A stretch of 10,933 nucleotides of DNA, from contig JAURJO010000099.1 of assembly GCA_030832235.1 (NCBI GenBank), positions 1 to 10,933 on the forward strand. The letters run 5' to 3'. The DNA comes from Verrucomicrobiota bacterium (GTDB lineage Bacteria > Verrucomicrobiota > Verrucomicrobiia > Opitutales > Opitutaceae). Under the pieces are notes generated by a model that saw only the letters and a program-made list of their open reading frames with translations, was not told the DNA's origin and made no database searches. Positions 1 through 6,571 of the stretch are shown piece by piece (the stretch's first letter is position 1; the number at the start of each line of letters is the position of its first letter). A program made the position numbers and the translations under genes.

Positions 1-179
1 CCGGCATCCGTACGCCCGCTACCGTGAATGCGCACCGGCGCATGGAAAATCGCCGCAAGCCGCGCCTCAATGGCGTCCTGGATCGCCAACCCGCCCGCCT
101 GGCTCTGCCATCCGGCGAACGTGGTGCCGTCGTACGCGCAGGTGCAGCGCCAGCGCGTCTTTTCAGCGTCCGTCGTCAT
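1..179 (-). CDS. truA: tRNA pseudouridine synthase A, N-terminal part (cut by window edge)
   Basis: TruA converts uridines 38-40 of the tRNA anticodon arm to pseudouridine in the cytoplasm. The 59 complete codons read on the minus strand carry family landmarks: the N-terminal strand with YDGTTFAGWQ (residues 16-25), a helix with QDAIEARLAAIF, and the catalytic loop GSGRTDA at 53-59, where Asp58 is the expected nucleophile. The rest of the protein (the family is usually about 250-280 aa) lies beyond position 1. The ATG at 179-177 is the only plausible start. It lies inside the end of ruvX and overlaps that gene by 17 nt, so the two are probably translated from one message. No convincing Shine-Dalgarno precedes it. 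The catalytic motif makes the identity secure despite the truncation. Confidence 0.93.
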   Translation of the reverse strand, partial: MTTDAEKTRWRCTCAYDGTTFAGWQSQAGGLAIQDAIEARLAAIFHAPVRIHGSGRTDA

Positions 180-612
180 CGTCGGGGGCGGACGGTATCT
201 CCGGAGGAAACCGCTGGTTCAGGAAGTCCTGCAGGATGAGTGTCGCGGCCCGCGAATCCACGATCCCGCTCGCCCGCACGTCGCGTCGCCGCGACTTCGC
301 GATGGTCGACTCAGCCTCCTGGCTCGTCAGCCGTTCATCGACCAGATGCACCGGCAAACTTAGCTCGGCGCCGAGGCGCGCGGCGAACGCTTCCGCCTCC
401 TTCGCCTTCGGGCCCGCGGTGTCGTCCATATTGAGCGGATGCCCCACCACGAGCGCGCTTACCCGGCGTCCTCGGGCCACCTCGAGCAACGCCGACCACC
501 GCCGCGCTTCGTCGGCCTCCGTTAGCGCCGGCAACGGCGTGGCCACGCCCAGCTCGTCGCCATAGCTGAGTCCGATCCTCCGGGTGCCGTAATCAATGCC
601 GAGGCAGCGCAC
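163..612 (-). CDS. ruvX: RuvX/YqgF family putative Holliday junction resolvase / pre-16S rRNA nuclease
   Basis: This is a 149-aa RNase H-fold nuclease of the YqgF/RuvX family, a near-universal bacterial protein linked to 16S rRNA 5'-end maturation and proposed as a Holliday junction resolvase. Visible motifs are GIDYGTRRIGLS at residues 5-16 (acidic Asp7), VGHPLNMDD at 56-64 (usually GxPLNMDGT), VDERLTSQEAE at 91-101 (Glu93) and VDSRAATLILQDFL at 118-131 (Asp119), which together give the expected acidic active site. The length matches the family. The start is a GTG at 612-610; an ATG five bases upstream is out of frame, and no strong ribosome-binding site is visible. The acidic tail (PDDDDGR) overlaps the start of truA by 17 nt. 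It is divergent from the E1-like gene at 689. Confidence 0.93.
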   Translation of the reverse strand: MRCLGIDYGTRRIGLSYGDELGVATPLPALTEADEARRWSALLEVARGRRVSALVVGHPLNMDDTAGPKAKEAEAFAARLGAELSLPVHLVDERLTSQEAESTIAKSRRRDVRASGIVDSRAATLILQDFLNQRFPPEIPSAPDDDDGR

Positions 613-688
613 CGCATGATTCCCGCCGCGGCCGCCCGGCGGCGCAATTTCATTTGCGGACGCGTTCCTTAGCCGTGTCCATCGTCTG
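613..688. promoter_or_regulatory. divergent intergenic region between ruvX and the E1-rhodanese gene
   Basis: These 76 bases must hold the starts of transcription for both divergent units unless the promoters lie inside genes. I see no good -35/-10 pair. There is a GC-rich inverted repeat, CCGCCG (623-628) with CGGCGG (637-642) around an 8-nt spacer, and a smaller one, CGCAA (643-647) with TTGCG (654-658). Either could be chance in DNA this rich in G+C. The regulatory role is inferred only from the gene arrangement. Confidence 0.3.
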
Positions 689-1852
689 ATGCCGTACGCG
701 CCCGAACTGCCGTCTGCCGCCCTCGCGCGCTACAGCCGGCAGCTGATGCTCGCCGAGATCGGCGAGGAGGGACAGCGGAAGCTCGCCGCGGCCCGGGTGC
801 TGGTGATCGGCGCAGGCGGACTCGGTAGCCCGGCCGCCTTGTATCTCGCCGCCGCGGGCGTGGGCACGCTGGGCATCGCCGACCACGACCGCGTGGAGCT
901 GCATAATCTCCACCGGCAACTGCTCCACGACGACGCGTCGATCGGGCAGCCGAAGGTGAACTCGGCCGCCCGGCGCCTCGCCGCGACGAATCCGCATACC
1001 CGGGTGGTTACACATCCGGAGGGCGTGCAGGCGGGTAACGTAGAGGCGTTGTTCGCCGATTATGACGTGATCGTCGACGGCACCGACAACTTCGCGTCGC
1101 GCTATCTCAACAACGACGCCGCATTTCTCGCGCGGAAGCCGCTCGTCTACGGGAGCGTCTATACCTTTGACGGACAAGTGACCGTTTTCGAGCCCTCGGT
1201 GGAAGGTGGCTGCTACCGCTGCCTGTTCCCGGAGCCACCGGAAGCGGGCAGCGTCCCCGGCTGCGGCGAAGCAGGGGTGATCGGCGCGCTTTGCGGCGTG
1301 ATCGGGAGCCTGCAGGCGATGGAAGCGATCAAGCTCATCACGGGAGCCGGAACCCCGTTGCGTGGGCGCCTGCTTACTTACCACGGACTCGACTCCAGCG
1401 CCCAAATCCTCGCTCTGCCTCGCGAGCGTGGCTGCGCGCTGTGCGGGCAAGATCCCACGATCACCAAGCCGGGAAACGGAACCACCGCCCCCGTCTGCAC
1501 CGCTAAACCTTCCATGAATCCCACTGAAATCCCACTGGAGATCTCCGCCCGCGAGGCGCACGCCCTGCGTCAGACCAACCCGGACGGAACGCTGATCATT
1601 GATGTACGCGAGCCGTATGAGCTGGCGATCTGCCGTTTATCCGACGCCGAGCATATACCGATGCGCCAGATTCCGGAGCGGCTCGGGGACCTGCCGCGGG
1701 ACCGCCATCTTCTGATACTTTGTCACGCCGGTGGACGCAGCCTGCGGGTGACGGAGTTTCTCCGCGCACACGGCTTGACGGCCGTGACGAACATAGGTGG
1801 CGGCATCTCGGCGTGGGCCGAGGAAGTGGACCCTTCGCTGGCGCGCTACTGA
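689..1852 (+). CDS. MoeB/ThiF-type E1-like sulfur-carrier adenylyltransferase fused to rhodanese domain
   Basis: This 387-aa cytoplasmic two-domain protein has the layout of MoeZ, MOCS3 and Uba4. The E1-like domain (about 10-255) uses ATP to adenylate the C-terminal glycine of a MoaD/ThiS/Urm1-like carrier. It shows RYSRQ (14-18), the nucleotide loop GAGGLGSPAA (41-50), DxxNLHRQ (about 67-77), VDGTDNFASR (129-138), paired zinc cysteines CYRC (175/178) and CALC (249/252), and Cys192 in the GCGEAGVIG loop. The C-terminal rhodanese domain (about 281-387) has DVREPYE (305-311) and active-site loop CHAGGRS with Cys345, expected to carry a persulfide. The carrier could serve molybdopterin, thiamine, thio-tRNA or cysteine synthesis; no carrier gene is in the window, so no symbol is given. 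The ATG at 689 is chosen because a stop lies just upstream in the other candidate frame and the family N-terminus begins here. No clear Shine-Dalgarno is present. Confidence 0.93.
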   Translation: MPYAPELPSAALARYSRQLMLAEIGEEGQRKLAAARVLVIGAGGLGSPAALYLAAAGVGTLGIADHDRVELHNLHRQLLHDDASIGQPKVNSAARRLAATNPHTRVVTHPEGVQAGNVEALFADYDVIVDGTDNFASRYLNNDAAFLARKPLVYGSVYTFDGQVTVFEPSVEGGCYRCLFPEPPEAGSVPGCGEAGVIGALCGVIGSLQAMEAIKLITGAGTPLRGRLLTYHGLDSSAQILALPRERGCALCGQDPTITKPGNGTTAPVCTAKPSMNPTEIPLEISAREAHALRQTNPDGTLIIDVREPYELAICRLSDAEHIPMRQIPERLGDLPRDRHLLILCHAGGRSLRVTEFLRAHGLTAVTNIGGGISAWAEEVDPSLARY

Positions 1853-1873
1853 CGGCGATCGTCGGCCGTCTGG

Positions 1874-1903
1874 AAATAAAAAGCCCCCGCGACGCGGGGG
1901 CTT
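1874..1903 (-). terminator. intrinsic terminator of the coiled-coil/HTH gene
   Basis: A perfect 10-bp inverted repeat, AAGCCCCCGC (1881-1890) and GCGGGGGCTT (1894-1903), closes a 3-nt loop. Read on the minus strand, the stem is followed by TTTTTATTT (complement of 1882-1874). This is a textbook Rho-independent terminator 26 nt past the stop of the minus-strand gene at 1929. On the plus strand the stem is followed only by a short T run, so it may also act weakly on the E1-rhodanese gene that ends at 1852. Confidence 0.92.
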
Positions 1904-1928
1904 GTAACCGCAGGAATGTGAAAAGCGC

Positions 1929-2324
1929 TCAGCGCTTGTTCACGAGTCCGGCGGCCTTCTTGATATTCTGCACGCTCGGCAGGGAAATGCCGACCTCCTT
2001 GGCAATCGCGGACCCCGTCTTGCCCTCGGCGACCAGCTTCGTCACCTGCTCGCGCATCTCGTCGGTGATCTTGGCGCGCTTGCGACGACCACCGCCGGAT
2101 ACCTTGGCTTTGCCGGGCTTGCGACCGCGGCGCTTGCCGCCCCCGCGGACGGAGCCCTGACCGGAGGCGCGGATGATCGCCTCGGCGAGCTCGTTGGCGG
2201 TCTCGAACCCGTATTTCTCGGGCAGGGCCGCCAGCTCGCGATTCAGCTTGTTCTCGATGGACTTCTCCAGGCTCGCGACCTTGGCGCGCGCCGCTTTCAA
2301 CTGATTGAGTTTATTTAGTAACAT
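1929..2324 (-). CDS. small basic DNA-binding protein: coiled coil, GRKP hook, C-terminal helix-turn-helix
   Basis: This 131-aa, strongly basic protein has three visible parts. Residues 1-36 form a heptad-like helix (LNQLKAARAKVASLEKSIENKL) suited to dimerisation. Residues 37-52 (EKYGFETANELAEAII) recall the YGLxxxDL stretch that follows the coiled coil in H-NS-family proteins. Residues 57-86 are a flexible Gly/Lys/Arg linker with RGRKPGK (66-72), an AT-hook-like minor-groove motif. Residues 90-128 hold a compact HTH (about 94-125, with GKTGSAIAKEVGISLPSVQN) of the kind seen in resolvases and transposases. No catalytic domain is present, so an architectural or regulatory DNA-binding role is inferred. 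It stands alone, with its own terminator downstream and the SDR terminator upstream. The ATG at 2324 is the first plausible start; there is no clear Shine-Dalgarno. No established gene name is known to me. Confidence 0.85.
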   Translation of the reverse strand: MLLNKLNQLKAARAKVASLEKSIENKLNRELAALPEKYGFETANELAEAIIRASGQGSVRGGGKRRGRKPGKAKVSGGGRRKRAKITDEMREQVTKLVAEGKTGSAIAKEVGISLPSVQNIKKAAGLVNKR

Positions 2325-2394
2325 ACGGGATTGATAAAGACCGCATATACGACCTGCAGCAAGGCTCTACACAGGATTTTATCTAAAAATAAAA

Positions 2395-2413
2395 GGCGGC
2401 CGATCAGGCCGCC
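2395..2413 (-). terminator. intrinsic terminator of the SDR gene
   Basis: A 7-bp GC-rich inverted repeat, GGCGGCC (2395-2401) and GGCCGCC (2407-2413), closes a 5-nt loop. On the minus strand it is followed at once by TTTTATTTTTAG (complement of 2394-2383). It lies 31 nt past the SDR stop codon and separates that gene from the coiled-coil/HTH gene, so the two minus-strand genes are probably separate transcripts. The remaining AT-rich stretch 2325-2394 should hold the promoter of the HTH gene, but no hexamer pair there is convincing. Confidence 0.88.
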
Positions 2414-2443
2414 CTTTGGCAAAATCAATACAATTATAAAACC

Positions 2444-3235
2444 TTAGATCGTCATCGCGTGATAGCCGCCGTCGACGACGATCTCCGAGCCGGTGATGAA
2501 CCCGCCGGCGCCGTCGCTCGCCAGCAGCAGGGTCGCCCCGACCAGTTCGCGCGACTCACCGAACCGCTTCATCGGGGTGTGGCCCATGATGGAGGCGACG
2601 CGCTCGGGCGAAAGGATCTTGCGGTTCTGCTCCGCCGGGAAAAAGCCGGGCACGAGGGTGTTCACCCGCACGCGCTTGGGAGCCCATTCGCGCGCCAGGT
2701 TCTTGGAGAGGTTGTGCACGGCGGCCTTGGTCGCCGAATACGTGAACACCCGCGAGAGCGGCACAAGGCCCGACATCGAACCGAGATTGATGATGGAGCC
2801 CCCCTCCCCTCGCTCGACCAGATAGCGGCCGAACACCTGGCAGCCGAGAAACACCCCCTTGTAGTTGATGCGCACGATGCGGTCGAACTCGTCCTCGGCG
2901 ATGTCGAGGAACGGCGTGGCGGAGTTCACACCGGCGCCATTCACGACGATGTCGACACGGCCGGATTGCTTCAGCACCGAGGCCAGCAAGCCCTCGAGCG
3001 CGGCCTTCTCGCTGGCCTCGCAGGAGTGGAAATAACCGCGGCCGCCCGCGGCATGGATGCGCTCCAGCTTCGGCTTCGCCTTCTCCTCGTTTCGGCCGAC
3101 GAGCACGACCTCGCAGCCGGCGCCAGCCAGGCCTTCGGCCATGGCGCCGCAGAGTTCGCCCGTGCCGCCGATGACCACGGCGACCTTGCCGTTCAGCTTA
3201 TACAGATCCGAGAGATAACCTGATGGAGTGCTCAT
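2444..3235 (-). CDS. short-chain dehydrogenase/reductase (SDR), sugar-acid oxidoreductase-like
   Basis: This 263-aa classical SDR is a soluble NAD(P)-dependent oxidoreductase. The cofactor loop is GGTGELCG (23-30, the TGxxxGxG motif), with VVNGAG (97-102) as the NNAG equivalent. The catalytic tetrad is Asn123 (RINYKG), Ser153 (NLGSMSG), Tyr166 and Lys170 (YSATK). The C-terminus has the usual TGSEIVVDGGYH (248-259). GRN (48-50) follows the second beta strand; the Arg there hints at NADP(H), but this is not decisive. Overall look and length resemble gluconate 5-dehydrogenase or D-mannonate (fructuronate) oxidoreductases, but the substrate cannot be told from sequence alone and no uronate genes are nearby. 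It ends in its own intrinsic terminator. The ATG at 3235 has no Shine-Dalgarno and abuts the start of the divergent gene, so the promoter would lie inside that gene's 5' end. Confidence 0.92.
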   Translation of the reverse strand: MSTPSGYLSDLYKLNGKVAVVIGGTGELCGAMAEGLAGAGCEVVLVGRNEEKAKPKLERIHAAGGRGYFHSCEASEKAALEGLLASVLKQSGRVDIVVNGAGVNSATPFLDIAEDEFDRIVRINYKGVFLGCQVFGRYLVERGEGGSIINLGSMSGLVPLSRVFTYSATKAAVHNLSKNLAREWAPKRVRVNTLVPGFFPAEQNRKILSPERVASIMGHTPMKRFGESRELVGATLLLASDGAGGFITGSEIVVDGGYHAMTI

Positions 3236-3236
3236 G

Positions 3237-4934
3237 ATGAAAGGTGCAGCGAAGCGCCGGCACGGGGAGTGGCAACGGGAAATCTACCGCTCGAATCGGA
3301 CCCTGGTTCCGCCGGCCTGGACTGCGCCGGCCGCGCAGCCCGCCGGCATGACATCCCATCCCCGCAACGGAGGCCGCGTGCCGAAACCGTTTGCGGGTAC
3401 CCGCACCGCTACTACGGTCGATCGCGTGGGATGGATTGTCGACACGCTGCGCCTCTTCTGGGGCCTGATTTACTGGAACCTGCGCAAGACGTGGTTCCGG
3501 TTTCGACGCGGGCAGTCCACCTGCCCATGCCAGTCCCGCAGTGACTCCGGACGCGCGCTGCAGACCGCCTGCGACGCGTGCCTCCATTGGAACCGCCCGG
3601 ATCGTTTTCGCGCCGTGTGCCCCCTGCTCGTGCGCACCGCCGACGGATTACGTTGCTCCGCCGACACCGCGGACGTGCGCCCGTTCTGGGGTCGCGCGCT
3701 CGGTATTTTCACCGGAACGGGTTTCGCCCTCTATCTCACGGCTGCGGTGTCAGTCTTCGTTTTCCTCCGCTCGATCGGCTACCCGGTTAACATCTTCCAT
3801 GTCACGCTCCCGCCCTACTGGCACCGAGTGACCGAGGTTCGCAGCGGGTACTTTCTCAACAAGTCGCAGGTCGCTTTCTCCGAGGGCAAGCCGGCCGAGG
3901 CTCTGCTCTACCTCGACAGCGCCTACCAGTTCGACCCGCGCAACTATACGGCCGGGCTGCTCCTCGCCAAACAACTCCAAGCGGGCCAACCGGCCCGTTC
4001 CGACGCGGTTTACCAAAAACTCATGGCGGATCACCCGGAGCAGCGCCACCTGATCGCTCAGGAGTGGTTCCGCGCCGTCCTGGCGCGCGGTAATCTCGAC
4101 CGCGTCGCCGAACTGGCTCTCTCCCAACTCACGGCCGGGGCGCCCGGCGGCGCAGTCTGGGTGCGCGCCCTTGTATTCGCCCGGCGGCGCCTGAAACCGT
4201 TGGCCGAGGACGCGGCGCGGGCGGAGGCCGCGATTCCCGCCCTAGCCCCGTGGACTCCGGTGCTGGAAGTGGAACGTCTGCTGCGAGCCCGCCGCCTCAC
4301 CGAGGCCCGCGGCATCCTCTCCCGCGACTGGCCCGAGACCCCCGACGACTTCGAGGCTTTCTACCAGGCGACCGTTCTGACCGAACTGGGCGACACGTTC
4401 GGCGCGCTCGACGCGCTCGCCCGCAAGCCCACCGTGACGGACGGAGAGGTCCTGCTCACAGTCCGCCTGGGGGCGCTGGCCGCGGGCCAAAACGATCGAC
4501 TGCTGCAGCAGGAAATCGAACGCGCTCTTGCACCCCGTCTGACCGTGGCGGGGCTTCCGGTGATCAAGGTGATCGCGGCCCATCTGATCCGGTATCCGAA
4601 TCGCGAGCTGTTCGAGCGGGTGCTCGCCAAGATCGAGGCGGAGAAAGTCCCGTTCACGGATCAGACCGCGGGCATCTGGTTCAGTGTGTTCTGCGCGGCG
4701 GGCGCGGTTGGCGATGAGGTTAATCTCGGCCGCATCACGGGATTCATCAGGCAATCGATCGGACAATCGTTTCTCGTCCTCGGAGCCACCGAGGCGTTCT
4801 TCCGGGGCGACTCCAACAAGAGGAGCATCCTGCCGTTCCTACCCACCCTGCTCGTTCCACTCGAGGTCACCTATGCGCTTCTGGAGCGCTACGCGGGCAG
4901 CGAAGCGGCCTCGTGGGGAACTTCCGGCCGATGA
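3237..4934 (+). CDS. exosortase-operon protein: Cys-rich N-terminus, one membrane segment, helical-repeat domain
   Basis: I do not recognise a named family. Counting from the ATG at 3237 (565 aa), an amphipathic segment rich in Trp, Leu and Arg (about 65-92) precedes six cysteines at 96, 98, 112, 115, 128 and 140 (CxC, CxxC, then two single Cys), which look like a metal or zinc-ribbon site. One hydrophobic helix follows (about 154-178). The rest is Ala/Leu-rich paired helices of TPR type, for example the stretch at about 204-270 (FLNKSQVAFSEGKPAEALLY). Arg/Lys before the helix suggests cytoplasmic cysteines and an exported repeat domain. Its stop overlaps the exosortase ATG (ATGA), so a role in protein sorting or exopolysaccharide export is inferred. 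Start choice: GGAG at 3225-3228 is 8 nt from this ATG. GTG 3228 and ATG 3234 would overlap the SDR start; ATG 3348 or GTG 3426 would leave room for an SDR promoter. Confidence 0.8.
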   Translation: MKGAAKRRHGEWQREIYRSNRTLVPPAWTAPAAQPAGMTSHPRNGGRVPKPFAGTRTATTVDRVGWIVDTLRLFWGLIYWNLRKTWFRFRRGQSTCPCQSRSDSGRALQTACDACLHWNRPDRFRAVCPLLVRTADGLRCSADTADVRPFWGRALGIFTGTGFALYLTAAVSVFVFLRSIGYPVNIFHVTLPPYWHRVTEVRSGYFLNKSQVAFSEGKPAEALLYLDSAYQFDPRNYTAGLLLAKQLQAGQPARSDAVYQKLMADHPEQRHLIAQEWFRAVLARGNLDRVAELALSQLTAGAPGGAVWVRALVFARRRLKPLAEDAARAEAAIPALAPWTPVLEVERLLRARRLTEARGILSRDWPETPDDFEAFYQATVLTELGDTFGALDALARKPTVTDGEVLLTVRLGALAAGQNDRLLQQEIERALAPRLTVAGLPVIKVIAAHLIRYPNRELFERVLAKIEAEKVPFTDQTAGIWFSVFCAAGAVGDEVNLGRITGFIRQSIGQSFLVLGATEAFFRGDSNKRSILPFLPTLLVPLEVTYALLERYAGSEAASWGTSGR

Positions 4935-6571
4935 ACGAACCCGCTTCAACCGGATTCGGGACCCAGCTGAGGCGCCTTCCCGCGACCGGAATCGGCGTCC
5001 TCGCAGGGTTGGCGATCCTGACCGCGGGACTCACGTGGCACCTGTGGCCCCATTGGAGCAGCAACCCCGACCTTTCCCATGGCTATTTCGTGCCGCCGCT
5101 CTTCGCGCTGCTTCTGGTGGAGAGCCGGAAAGGGACGCCGCGGGCTAGTGGTGCGGGGAGGACGGCGCAGGCGGGATTGGTGCTTTTGCTGGCCGCAGCG
5201 GTGGCCGCCGTCTTCATCGCCGGTCTTTACGCGGCGACGGTCTATTGGTCGCACGCCGCGGTGGGAGTGATGCTGACGACGGCGTTCTTCCTCTTAATGG
5301 TGGCGGCCGGACTTGTTTTCTCCCGCCAGGACACCCGCCTGGTGTATTTCAACTGGCAGCTGTTCGCGGCGGCGGCGCTTTGGCTGCTTGCGACGCCCCT
5401 GCCGCCAGGAACGTACTCACGGCTGACCTTGCTCCTGCAGTTGTGGGTCAGCGAATCGGTGCTCAACACGCTGCACCTGCTGGGCATCGCCGCAGTGCGG
5501 CGGGGCAACATCATCGACCTCGTCCATGCCACCGTGGGGGTTGAGGAAGCCTGCAGCGGCGTCCGCAGTCTCATCTCCTGCGTGTTCGCGGCCCTCTTCT
5601 TTTCCGCCACGCTGGTGCGCCGGCCGTGGGCACGGGCGCTTATCCTCGCGCTCGCGCCGCTCCTCGCGCTGGGAATGAACTTTCTCCGCTCGCTCGCCTT
5701 GACCCTGCTGGCGGGCGCGGGTGTGGACATCTCGGGCTTCTGGCACGATCTAGCCGGCTTCGCGGTGTTGGGCGTGACCGCGCTGATGCTCGGCGGCCTC
5801 GCTCTCCTGCTCGAACGCGATTCCAAGCAGACCGCCATGACCACCACGATCGGTTCGACGGATGGAAACTCCAGCCGCCCGTTCCTTATCCTGGGAGTCG
5901 GCCTCGGGGGAACCGCGATCATCCTCTCGTTCTTTCTCTGGAGCACACGGCCGGTGCCGCAGCCGGAAACTGCCCCGCCCGACCTCGCGGCGCTTCTGCC
6001 CGAACCCCCGCCGGGCTGGGCGGCGCGCACCCCCAATCTTTTCGCCTTCAGCGGCACGCTCCAGACCAGTCATCTGGCCCAACGCGATTATCTCGAGCCG
6101 CTGCCGGGCGGAAGCTCGCGGGAGCTCATCATCTATGTGGCCTACTGGCGCGCCGGCCAGGCCCCCGTGAGTCTCGTCGCGAGCCACACGCCCGACGCCT
6201 GCTGGCCCGGCGCAGGCTGGGAGGCGGTGGCGATTCCGCAGACCTCGATCGCGCTCTCCGTGAACGGACGCGGCCTGCCGGAGGCCGAGCAACGCGTTTT
6301 CCGCTCGGGCGGCCTGCCGTACAATGTCTGGTTCTGGCACTTGCACGGGGGAAAACCGATCACTTTCCGCGATCCCTATTCGGCGACCGAACTCCTGCGC
6401 TACTCCTGGCGCTACGGTTTCCAGCGCGACGCCGACCAATTGTTTGTGCGCGTCTCGAGCAACCGCCCTTGGTCCGAGATCGAGCAGTCGCCCGTCCTGC
6501 GGGAGTTTTTTGAACGCGCCGCCCGCCTGGGCCTTTGGAGTCAACATGCCCTTCCGCACCACCCGAACTGA
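4931..6571 (+). CDS. exosortase with fused C-terminal EpsI (DUF3485) domain
   Basis: This 546-aa inner-membrane transpeptidase-like enzyme should cleave C-terminal PEP-CTERM-type sorting signals of exported proteins. Residues 1-296 form the multi-pass exosortase core, with about eight hydrophobic segments. It has the early motif DLSHGYFVPPLFALLL (47-62), catalytic Cys208 in VEEACSGVRSL, Arg253 in NFLRS and His272 in FWHDLAGF, so the Cys-Arg-His triad is intact. A further membrane helix (about 317-337) leads to an exported EpsI-type domain (about 350-536) with HTPDACWPGAGW (419-430), whose Cys424 is the conserved EpsI cysteine. EpsI is often a separate gene; here it is fused. The exosortase subtype (A, C or other) cannot be assigned by eye. 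ATG 4931 overlaps the upstream stop in an ATGA; GTG 4913 is an alternative in the same frame. A GGGGA 11 nt upstream is a weak ribosome-binding site, so translational coupling is likely. Confidence 0.92.
   Translation: MNEPASTGFGTQLRRLPATGIGVLAGLAILTAGLTWHLWPHWSSNPDLSHGYFVPPLFALLLVESRKGTPRASGAGRTAQAGLVLLLAAAVAAVFIAGLYAATVYWSHAAVGVMLTTAFFLLMVAAGLVFSRQDTRLVYFNWQLFAAAALWLLATPLPPGTYSRLTLLLQLWVSESVLNTLHLLGIAAVRRGNIIDLVHATVGVEEACSGVRSLISCVFAALFFSATLVRRPWARALILALAPLLALGMNFLRSLALTLLAGAGVDISGFWHDLAGFAVLGVTALMLGGLALLLERDSKQTAMTTTIGSTDGNSSRPFLILGVGLGGTAIILSFFLWSTRPVPQPETAPPDLAALLPEPPPGWAARTPNLFAFSGTLQTSHLAQRDYLEPLPGGSSRELIIYVAYWRAGQAPVSLVASHTPDACWPGAGWEAVAIPQTSIALSVNGRGLPEAEQRVFRSGGLPYNVWFWHLHGGKPITFRDPYSATELLRYSWRYGFQRDADQLFVRVSSNRPWSEIEQSPVLREFFERAARLGLWSQHALPHHPN

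Noticed and set aside
650..1561. Long minus-strand open frame (303 codons) opposite the E1-rhodanese gene
   Set aside because: It is antisense to a gene with clear motifs, has no recognisable domain, and has the Arg/Gly/Val/His-rich look of shadow frames in GC-rich DNA.
1929..2324. Possible insertion-sequence or resolvase remnant, because of the transposase-like HTH
   Set aside because: There is no catalytic domain, no terminal inverted repeats or target duplications, and the gene has an intact frame with its own terminator.
2459..3223. Plus-strand open frame (254 codons) opposite the SDR gene
   Set aside because: It mirrors almost exactly the SDR codons in the complementary phase, shows no motif, and the SDR tetrad on the other strand is complete.
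3234..3347. A separate small gene before the exosortase-partner core
   Set aside because: The frame continues without a stop into the main protein, so this is a start-site question and not a separate gene.
5626..6513. Plus-strand frame (295 codons) inside the exosortase gene
   Set aside because: It is Arg/Pro/Ala-rich with no domain, and overlaps a gene with an intact catalytic triad.
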